Origin: Propionibacteriaceae bacterium
Lineage (GTDB): Bacteria; Actinomycetota; Actinomycetes; Propionibacteriales; Propionibacteriaceae
Reading direction: 5' to 3'
Length of the DNA stretch: 23,086 nt
NCBI GenBank assembly: GCA_030528545.1
Contig: JAUMYR010000011.1
Location: forward strand, 9,169-32,254
The translations under genes were made by a program, and so were the position numbers. Within the stretch, counting starts at the first letter, position 1, and every line of letters starts with the position of its first letter. Positions 15,415-23,086 of this stretch are shown piece after piece. The notes beneath the pieces are model-generated. The model ran no database searches, was not told the DNA's origin, and saw only the letters and a list, made by a program, of their open reading frames with translations.

Positions 15415-16169
15415 CAGATCGGGGCCTCGAAACTAGCCAGCCACTGCCTGACTAGGGCCGAGAAGGAGTCCCACAGCCCGCTCATCAGGGCCAGGCCCAC
15501 CGCCATCAGCAATAGTCCTCCAGCCAGCTGCACCCCTCGCTGGTGAGCGCCGAGCCAGGAGAGCAGCCTCTTCATCCGGGCGAAGGCGAGGCCCGCCGCG
15601 ATGAAAGGCAGGCCTAGGCCCAGCGCGTAGGCGAAGGCCAGCAGCGCCCCCTTGGCGACGGACCCCTCATTCACCGAGAGGCTGAGCACCGTCGCCAGAG
15701 CCGGACCGACGCAGGGGGTCCAGCCGAGAGCGAACACGGCCCCGAGAAGGGGGGACGCGGCGACCGAGAAGGCCGGTATCGCCCGGATGCGGAACTCCGG
15801 GCCGAAGGGGATGAAGCCAGCGAACATGGCCCCCAGCACCACCGCGAGGCCGCCCACGACGATGCTGATGGGACGCTGATAGGCCACCAGCAGCGCCCCC
15901 ACTCCGCCGATGACGGCGCCGGTCACGACGAAGACCACCGCGAAACCGAAGACGAAACCCAGCGTGCCCAACAGCAGGGTCCGGCGGCGTCCTGAGCCAT
16001 CGGAGAGCTGGGCCACGCCGAGTCCGGTGGCATAGGACAGGTAGGCGGGCAGCAGGGGCAGCACGCAGGGGGAGGCGAAGCTCACCAGTCCCGCGAGCAC
16101 GGCGACCGGGAGCGCCACGATGAGGGAGGAGCCGAGGGCCTCCTGTACCCAGGAGTCGAGCAGGATCAT
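15414..16169 (-). CDS. ccdA: Thiol-disulfide membrane electron carrier CcdA
   Basis: CcdA carries reducing equivalents from cytoplasmic thioredoxin across the membrane to the TlpA/ResA-type protein that reduces apocytochrome c. It is the short DsbD-like type with six hydrophobic segments. The two redox cysteines are C35 in FASPCVLPLLPAY and C153 in GWTPCVGPAL, both in the usual proline-flanked context. Length is 251. It overlaps the upstream thioredoxin-like gene by four bases (ATGA) and resB by one, so the three are one operon. Confidence 0.95.
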   Translation of the reverse strand: MILLDSWVQEALGSSLIVALPVAVLAGLVSFASPCVLPLLPAYLSYATGLGVAQLSDGSGRRRTLLLGTLGFVFGFAVVFVVTGAVIGGVGALLVAYQRPISIVVGGLAVVLGAMFAGFIPFGPEFRIRAIPAFSVAASPLLGAVFALGWTPCVGPALATVLSLSVNEGSVAKGALLAFAYALGLGLPFIAAGLAFARMKRLLSWLGAHQRGVQLAGGLLLMAVGLALMSGLWDSFSALVRQWLASFEAPI

Positions 16170-16720
16170 GGCTGCCCCGCGATGTCGTTCACTGCGCCGA
16201 CGACGGTCGATGCGCTCACCTCACCGAGCATCCGGGCGGCGACCCTCCCCTGCGCGTCGATGATGAGCGTGCTCGGGATCGCTTTTGGTGGCAACTGGCC
16301 GAACCCGAGCAGCAGCGCCCCATCCGGGTCGAAGAGGTTCGGGTAGGGGACGCCGAATGCCCTCACGAAAGCCTGCGCCGGTGCGGTGTCGAGGTCGCGG
16401 GTGTTGATGCCGATGAACTGGGCGCGTCCCTCAAGGGTGGTGGCCGCCTGCACCAGGGCCGGGGCCTCGTGGCGGCACGGCGCACACCATGAGCCCCAGA
16501 CGTTGAGCACGACGATGGTGCCGGGATAGTCGCTGAGCGCCAGCTGCTTGCCGTCCAGGGTGGTGCCCGACAGCGGGGGCGCGGCGGTGCGTTCCCCCGG
16601 CGGGATGAGGGAGAATGATCCGTCTCCGCCGGTGAACCCGTTCACGGCCGTGTTCGTGCTCCCGCATCCGGCCAGTCCCAGCGGGGCGAGGGCAAGCATC
16701 GTCCGTCGGCTCAGTCTCAC
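16166..16720 (-). CDS. TlpA/ResA-like thiol-disulfide lipoprotein
   Basis: This is a thioredoxin-fold reductant that acts outside the membrane, most likely keeping the cysteines of apocytochrome c reduced. The signal peptide MRLSRRTMLALAPLGLAGC ends in a lipobox at C19 and includes SRRTML, a twin-arginine-like motif, so Tat export is possible. The AlkC/TSA-Redoxin domain has the active site W78-C79-A-P-C82, and the cis-proline is in AIPSTLII. Length (184) is typical. It begins at a GTG with no ribosome site, but TAGGCT lies seven bases upstream, which suggests a leaderless start. It is the first gene of the cytochrome c operon and overlaps ccdA. Confidence 0.92.
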   Translation of the reverse strand: MRLSRRTMLALAPLGLAGCGSTNTAVNGFTGGDGSFSLIPPGERTAAPPLSGTTLDGKQLALSDYPGTIVVLNVWGSWCAPCRHEAPALVQAATTLEGRAQFIGINTRDLDTAPAQAFVRAFGVPYPNLFDPDGALLLGFGQLPPKAIPSTLIIDAQGRVAARMLGEVSASTVVGAVNDIAGQP

Positions 16721-16727
16721 GCGGGGA

Positions 16728-16733
16728 AGCCTA
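16728..16733 (-). promoter_or_regulatory. Putative -10 box of the cytochrome c biogenesis operon
   Basis: The minus-strand hexamer TAGGCT fits TANNNT and ends seven bases before the GTG of the TlpA-like gene, which has no ribosome site. The -35 region is not recognisable. Confidence 0.4.
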
Positions 16734-16864
16734 CCCTCTCGTCCGGTGCCACATTCACCGGTCGCGTTCTCGATCCCGGAGCATCTCAGGGCTATGGCCC
16801 GGTGCGCCGCTCTCCCTGAGCGTGGGCGCGGCGCGGAGTTCCTTTCCTTCCCAATCAGCTGTGA

Positions 16865-16881
16865 GCAGGCGTTTCGCCTGC
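16865..16881 (-). terminator. Tight hairpin after the histidine phosphatase gene
   Basis: GCAGGCG and CGCCTGC pair perfectly around a three-base loop, with CAGC/GCTG pairing outside after a small internal loop. It lies about 40 bases past the phosphatase stop on the minus strand. It lacks a T-tract, so termination is only probable. The rest of 16721-16918 shows no gene. Confidence 0.45.
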
Positions 16882-16918
16882 GGCTGACAGGTGCCAGGCC
16901 GTACCCGGGGACGGCTGT

Positions 16919-17575
16919 TCAGGTGCCGACCCGGAACCGGCGCCCCGATTTGGCTGGCAGCAGGTCGAGGCAGGGTTCGGCGTAGTCGACTTGGATGACC
17001 CGGCCCCGCAGCAGGGTCAGTGTCGTTACCGAGGCTAGGGTGCACTGCCGCCTGCGCGGGTCGTGGGCGAGCGTGCGTCCCTCATAGTGGCGGCGGGTGA
17101 TCCAGATCGGCAGCTGGTGGCTAAGGATCAGGGCTTGTCCCCCTGGACCGGCAGCGTCGGCGGCATCGGCGACCGCGCTGCGCATCCGGGCGAGAATATC
17201 GACGTAGGCTTCCCCCCAACTGGGACGCAGCGGGTTGCGCATGTGCCAGAACATGCGTGGATCGCGCAGCGCGGCGTTGTCCTTACCGAAGATCATGCCC
17301 TCGAACCGGTTGGCTGCCTCGATCACCCTTTCGTCCGTGACCACCCGCATCTCGGGACGCATCCCCGCTAGTGGGGCGATGGTCTGCTGGGCTCGTAACA
17401 GCGGCGAACAGCGCAGGTGGCTCAGCGGGGTATCGGCGAAGTATTCGGCCAGCCGGATCGCCATGCGGTGTCCCAGCTCCGACAGCCCAAACCCGGGCAG
17501 GCGGCCGTACAGCACCCCCTGGGGGTTCTCGACCTGGCCGTGGCGCACAAGATGGACCCTGCTCGTCTCCGTCAC
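16919..17575 (-). CDS. Histidine phosphatase family protein (phosphoglycerate mutase-like)
   Basis: This is a phosphotransferase/phosphatase of the branch that uses a phosphohistidine. The signature LVRHGQ puts the nucleophile at H12 between R11 and G13, R61 in LLRAQQT is the second phosphate contact, and H153 in ILSHQLPIW is the second catalytic histidine. Length is 218. The substrate is not predictable: the family covers sugar phosphates, cobalamin precursors and others. The same place in the M. tuberculosis order is held by Rv0525, of unknown role, just before the TlpA-ccdA-resB-ccsA genes. A GTG start without a ribosome site and a TATGCT box six bases upstream suggest a leaderless mRNA. 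Confidence 0.9.
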   Translation of the reverse strand: MTETSRVHLVRHGQVENPQGVLYGRLPGFGLSELGHRMAIRLAEYFADTPLSHLRCSPLLRAQQTIAPLAGMRPEMRVVTDERVIEAANRFEGMIFGKDNAALRDPRMFWHMRNPLRPSWGEAYVDILARMRSAVADAADAAGPGGQALILSHQLPIWITRRHYEGRTLAHDPRRRQCTLASVTTLTLLRGRVIQVDYAEPCLDLLPAKSGRRFRVGT

Positions 17576-17581
17576 CCCCCG

Positions 17582-17587
17582 AGCATA
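17582..17587 (-). promoter_or_regulatory. Putative -10 box of the histidine phosphatase gene
   Basis: TATGCT on the minus strand ends six bases before the GTG. A perfect 8-bp inverted repeat (AGGCCGTG at 17599-17606, CACGGCCT at 17613-17620) covers the expected -35 region, which makes it a candidate operator. Confidence 0.45.
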
Positions 17588-17648
17588 CCGGCCTGACCAG
17601 GCCGTGTGCGTTCACGGCCTCCCACCCGGCACCCAGGCTAAGACCCGC

Positions 17649-17668
17649 GGCCCGCGGCTCAGCGGGCC
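17649..17668. repeat. GC-rich inverted repeat
   Basis: GGCCCGC and GCGGGCC pair perfectly around six bases, in the spacer between hemD and the histidine phosphatase gene. No T-tract follows; a role in termination is possible. Confidence 0.35.
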
Positions 17669-17762
17669 GGGGAAGCGGATGGGTGTTCAGAGGGTAGCCG
17701 GCATCGATCTAGGCCAAGGCTGGAACCCGGCGAGCGGCCCCTTCCTCCCTGCTCCCGGGGTT

Positions 17763-17814
17763 GGGAGAGCCGGGGCGGCCTGACCGTGCTGGGTCAGGGA
17801 CGACGGGCTCTCCC
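17763..17814 (-). terminator. Two-tier hairpin just after hemD
   Basis: An outer 9-bp stem (GGGAGAGCC with GGCTCTCCC) encloses an inner 7-bp stem (CCTGACC with GGTCAGG). It lies 30 bases past the hemD stop and probably terminates the bS22-hemD unit, although there is no T-run. Confidence 0.5.
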
Positions 17815-17843
17815 CGGACGGCCCCGCCGGTGCTGGGAAGGGC

Positions 17844-19427
17844 TCACTCGGGCGCGGCAGCGGTGTTCTTGCGGCGCCTGCGGCGGCGCTGTGAGGGTTT
17901 GGTGAGGGGTTCTCCGCGTTCCAGCTGCCCGGCCCTGCGCTCGGCGGCGAACTTCGCCAGCGCGTCCGCCAAGGCCTTCGCGGTCGGTTCGGAGGCGATG
18001 GCGTCCACCCGCAACCCGTGCTGCTCGCAGGTGGTGGCGGTCGCCGACCCGATGGCCACGACGATCATGTTGGCGTGAGGCTTACCGGCGATGCCTATGA
18101 GGTTGCGCACCGTAGAGCTGGACGCGAACACCACCGCGTCGAACAGGCCGGTCTTGATCGCCTCCCTGGTCTCGGCCGGTGGCGGGGCGGCCCGCACGGC
18201 ACGGTATGCCGTCACGTCCTCGACCTCCCAGCCGAGTCCAGCCAGCCCGGCTAGGAGCAGGTCGGTGGAAATCTCGGCCCGCGGCACCAGCACCCGGTTG
18301 ATCGGGTCGAGCAGGTCGTCGAAGGCGGGGAATATCGCCGCCAGCCCAGCCGAGGTCTGCTGTCCGGTCGGCATCAGGTCGGGACGCAGCCCCCACTCGG
18401 CCAGCGCGCGGGCGGTCTGGCTACCAACAGCGGCGATCTCGATCCCCGACATCGCGCGGGCGTCCAGCCCATACTCGATGAACCGTGCGCGCACCCCCTC
18501 CACCGCGTGTGGGGAGGTGAACACGATCCACTTGTAGCGGCCGTCCACGAGGCCACGGATCGCCTTCTCCATCTGCTGTTCGGTGCGCGGGGGCTCGATC
18601 GACATCGTCGGGACCTCGTGCGGCAAGGCCCCGTAGGACGCCAACCGGGCGCTGACCACCCCGCCCTGGTCCTTGGCGACCGGCACCAGAACCCGCCAGT
18701 CAAACAGCGGTTTGGACTCGAACCAGTCCAGTTCCGAGCGTTTGGTCAGGGTCTGGCCCGCCAGCAAGACGACCGGCCCTTCCACCTCAAGGGCGGCTAA
18801 TCCTGCCCAGGTCGTCACCTGGCTTCGCTGGGAGCGGCTCGCCAGCTTCGACACCACGGCCACCGGCTCGTCGGCTGGACGGCCACAGGCCGCCGCGACA
18901 GCACCCAGAAGCTCACCAGCGGTCCGCACCACCACGGACTCACACGCGGGCCAGGAGACTGGCGCTTCCCTGCTGGCGTCCACGAAAGCCCAGGCGGAGG
19001 CGCGCACACCCACGAAGGACGCCGCGGCGGTGAGCAGGCTCACACCGGGAACCACGTGCACCCGGATCGCCGGGTCGAGCAAAGCCACGCTCAGCGCGTC
19101 CAGCCGTCCGTCGAGGAAGAGGTCCCCGGTGACCAGCCTGACCACGTCCCGGCCCTCTCGGGCGGCCCCCAGCAAGACCCCGATCTCGTCCTCGCCAGCC
19201 ACGACCACCTCGGGCTCGTGGGGCAGAGCCAACTGATCCACGAGACAGCACTGGGAGTCCTCGTCAACGACCACCATGCTGGCCGCGCGCAGCGCTTTCG
19301 CGCCGGCGAGGGTGAGCAACTCGGGGTCGCAAGGACCCCCGCCGACGAAGGTGAGCGAACCTTCCGGCGGGCTGCCTACAGGGTCGATATCTGGCGACGG
19401 TGGCGAACTCGCACGTCCGTCAGTCAT
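17844..19427 (-). CDS. hemD: Uroporphyrinogen-III synthase with N-terminal SUMT-like domain
   Basis: HemD closes hydroxymethylbilane into uroporphyrinogen III, the branch point to heme, siroheme and cobalamin. Residues ~23-235 resemble uroporphyrinogen-III C-methyltransferase (VGGGPCDPELLTL at 28-40, VVPGVS at 125-130). Residues ~243-500 are the HemD domain (VLVPVAKDQ, FTSPHAVEGVR, VGSQTARAL, FASSSTVRNLIGIAG). A basic tail RRRRRRK lies at 514-520. The methyltransferase half is degenerate: P-loop GPGDP reads GPCDP, and the GGDPFxFGRG block reads TGDLFLDGRL (about 100-109). M. tuberculosis HemD has a similar fusion, so the methyltransferase half may be structural. The start overlaps the upstream gene by eight bases (ATGACTGA). 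Confidence 0.9.
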   Translation of the reverse strand: MTDGRASSPPSPDIDPVGSPPEGSLTFVGGGPCDPELLTLAGAKALRAASMVVVDEDSQCCLVDQLALPHEPEVVVAGEDEIGVLLGAAREGRDVVRLVTGDLFLDGRLDALSVALLDPAIRVHVVPGVSLLTAAASFVGVRASAWAFVDASREAPVSWPACESVVVRTAGELLGAVAAACGRPADEPVAVVSKLASRSQRSQVTTWAGLAALEVEGPVVLLAGQTLTKRSELDWFESKPLFDWRVLVPVAKDQGGVVSARLASYGALPHEVPTMSIEPPRTEQQMEKAIRGLVDGRYKWIVFTSPHAVEGVRARFIEYGLDARAMSGIEIAAVGSQTARALAEWGLRPDLMPTGQQTSAGLAAIFPAFDDLLDPINRVLVPRAEISTDLLLAGLAGLGWEVEDVTAYRAVRAAPPPAETREAIKTGLFDAVVFASSSTVRNLIGIAGKPHANMIVVAIGSATATTCEQHGLRVDAIASEPTAKALADALAKFAAERRAGQLERGEPLTKPSQRRRRRRKNTAAAPE

Positions 19428-19683
19428 CTGCCCTCCCCCGATCGGCGCGAAGCTGAAGCGTCTTTCTCAACTGATCCGCGTCCACGAACCAGTAGCTGAC
19501 CACATCCCCGTCGATGACAATAACAGGTACGTGGTCGCAGTAGCGTGCCGCTAGCTCAGGGTCGGTGTCAACGTCGCGGGTCTGCCAAGACACGCCAAGC
19601 TCCCCGCAGACCGCCGCCACCACTCCGTGCGCCTCGTCACAGAGGTGACATCCGGCACGGGTGATGAACTCGACCCGAGCCAA
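19420..19683 (-). CDS. Glutaredoxin-like (DUF836-type) thiol protein
   Basis: This is a small thioredoxin-fold protein of 87 residues. The N-terminus VEFITRAGC12HLC15DEA gives a CxxC redox centre, followed by the cis-proline segment HVPVIVIDGDVV. It is related to the protein beside hemA/hemD in mycobacteria (Rv0508). The partner is unknown; it could reduce a mixed disulfide with mycothiol or protect a tetrapyrrole enzyme, but both are guesses. The start must be TTG at 19683: the frame is closed upstream by a stop four codons away and no ATG or GTG lies between. It begins five bases after the bS22 stop and overlaps hemD, so the three genes are one unit. Confidence 0.85.
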   Translation of the reverse strand: MARVEFITRAGCHLCDEAHGVVAAVCGELGVSWQTRDVDTDPELAARYCDHVPVIVIDGDVVSYWFVDADQLRKTLQLRADRGRADD

Positions 19684-19688
19684 CCGCG

Positions 19689-19790
19689 CTACTTACCAGC
19701 GCGGCGACGCTGGATACGGGTCTTCTTCAGCAGCTTGCGGTGCTTCTTCTTCGCCATCCGCTTGCGGCGCTTCTTGATGACAGAACCCAC
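19689..19790 (-). CDS. Small ribosomal subunit protein bS22 (AURKAIP1/COX24 domain)
   Basis: This 33-residue, extremely basic protein ([20 protein letters not shown], then [12 protein letters not shown]) is the actinobacterial AURKAIP1/COX24-domain protein, seen in the mycobacterial 30S subunit near the decoding centre. The GTG start at 19790 is preceded by GGAGAGG at a six-base distance, and the [12 protein letters not shown] opening matches the known family exactly. It follows proC by 55 bases, as in mycobacteria. A TAAGAT box overlapping the proC stop could give it its own promoter with a leader of about 45 bases. It is the type of gene that automated calling often misses or extends. Confidence 0.95.
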   Translation of the reverse strand: MGSVIKKRRKRMAKKKHRKLLKKTRIQRRRAGK

Positions 19791-19845
19791 GTTATGCCTC
19801 TCCAAATAAGTGATGACCGCACAGCCAGCGGCCAAGCACGGGATC

Positions 19846-20649
19846 TTAGCGCGGTTTGGCGGCCGAGGCCATTTCAGCGCCTCGATCCCGACAAGCCCGC
19901 ATGGCAGCATTGAACGCCGCGCGTACCGCCCGCTCGTCCAACACCCCCAATGCCGCCGCGGTCGTGCCAGCGGGTGAGGTCACCCGCTCGCGCAACGCCG
20001 TGGCGGTCTCGCCGGATTCGGCCAGCATCGCGGCCGAACCGACGAAAGTCTGATTGACCAGCATTGTCGCATCAGCCCGGGTGAGGCCGAGGTGGACCCC
20101 GGCCTCGACCATAGCCTCCGCGACGTAGAACAGATAGGCCGGACCCGAACCGCTGATAGCGGTCAGCGCATCCACCTGGCCCTCCCCGATGACGACCGTC
20201 TTGCCGACGGCGCTCATGAGCCCGACGACGGCGTCCACATCGGCCGGTGAGGCGCTGGTACCGGCAATGACGCCGGACATGCCCTGACCGACCAGCGCCG
20301 GAGTGTTCGGCATCACCCGGACGCAGGGCACCCCGGGGCAGGCGGCCTCCAAGCTCGCGAGGGGGACCCCGGCCGCTATCGAGACGACGACGGAGTCCCG
20401 CGTCGGGCTGATCGCGGTGAGCGCGTCAATGACCTGGTGAGGTTTGACGGCCAGCACGATCAGCTGGGCGGCCGCCGCATCGGCCAGTTCGATGCGGCGC
20501 ACCCCGTAGCGTTGCGTGACCTGCCTCGCCCTAGCGTCGTCGACCTCGACGATGCCGACCTGGCCGGGGTCCATCCCGGAGGCGATCCATCCTGCCAGGA
20601 GCGCCTCGCCCATGGCTCCGGTTCCGCATACCGCTACCTTCATCGGCAT
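19846..20649 (-). CDS. proC: Pyrroline-5-carboxylate reductase
   Basis: ProC reduces 1-pyrroline-5-carboxylate to proline with NAD(P)H in the last step of proline synthesis. The N-terminal Rossmann motif [16 protein letters not shown], the segment [16 protein letters not shown] and the C-terminal dimer/substrate block [25 protein letters not shown] are all intact. Length is 267. A second ATG two codons in (20643) would give MKVAVCGTG and may be the real start. It begins 12 bases after the asd stop, so asd-proC look co-transcribed. Notably a proline dehydrogenase, the opposing catabolic enzyme, starts the next unit upstream. Confidence 0.95.
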   Translation of the reverse strand: MPMKVAVCGTGAMGEALLAGWIASGMDPGQVGIVEVDDARARQVTQRYGVRRIELADAAAAQLIVLAVKPHQVIDALTAISPTRDSVVVSIAAGVPLASLEAACPGVPCVRVMPNTPALVGQGMSGVIAGTSASPADVDAVVGLMSAVGKTVVIGEGQVDALTAISGSGPAYLFYVAEAMVEAGVHLGLTRADATMLVNQTFVGSAAMLAESGETATALRERVTSPAGTTAAALGVLDERAVRAAFNAAMRACRDRGAEMASAAKPR

Positions 20650-20661
20650 CCCACACCCCGC

Positions 20662-23086
<2,425 letters not shown>

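Overview
The window is ordinary chromosomal sequence from a high-GC actinobacterium. Three things point there: a mycothione reductase (mycothiol is confined to Actinomycetota), the 33-residue ribosomal protein bS22, and a gene order that matches, from memory, parts of the Mycobacterium tuberculosis Rv0500-Rv0529 region (proC, bS22, glutaredoxin-like, hemD; then phosphoglycerate-mutase-like, TlpA-like, ccdA, resB, ccsA/ccsB). The general look (PTS HPr/EI, GerMN protein, very GC-rich spacers) would fit Propionibacteriales, but that is inference. I see no rRNA, tRNA, insertion sequence, phage gene or CRISPR array.

Layout, left to right. (1) 1-375, minus: 5' part of hemC, running off the left edge. 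(2) 792-2708, plus: a lipoprotein class B penicillin-binding protein. (3) 3189-3818, minus: a metallo-beta-lactamase-fold hydrolase. (4) 4094-5908, minus: a two-gene flavin operon, a luciferase-like monooxygenase plus its FMN reductase, with a palindrome upstream and a strong terminator behind. (5) 6300-8902, minus: mycothione reductase overlapping an LpqI/NagZ-like glycosidase lipoprotein. (6) 9031-11006, plus: ptsH-ptsI, ended by a perfect 15-bp terminator stem. (7) 11159-11917, plus: a short-chain dehydrogenase, probably leaderless. (8) 11936-16720, minus: System II cytochrome c biogenesis genes (TlpA/ResA-like, ccdA, resB, ccsB) followed by a membrane-anchored GerMN/Gmad2 protein. (9) 16919-17575, minus: a histidine phosphatase. 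(10) 17844-19790, minus: bS22, a glutaredoxin-like protein and a methyltransferase-like/HemD fusion in one tight unit. (11) 19846-21675, minus: asd and proC. (12) 21726-23086, minus: a proline dehydrogenase (cut by the right edge) overlapping a CPBP membrane protease-like gene.

The genes join into a few themes: tetrapyrrole and cytochrome c assembly (hemC, hemD, ccs/res genes), thiol redox (mycothione reductase, glutaredoxin-like, TlpA, CcdA), cell wall (PBP, NagZ-like, Asd for diaminopimelate) and sugar uptake control (HPr, EI). Several genes have no Shine-Dalgarno sequence but carry a TANNNT box 6-7 bases before the start codon, which suggests leaderless transcripts. The least explained DNA is in the gene-free gaps at 376-791, 2709-3188 and 5909-6299. 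The last two contain weak, possibly decayed, cobalamin-riboswitch-like motifs. I did not find a clearly new biological system; the most testable leads are the regulatory DNA around the flavin operon, the leaderless promoters, and the GerMN protein attached to the cytochrome c cluster.
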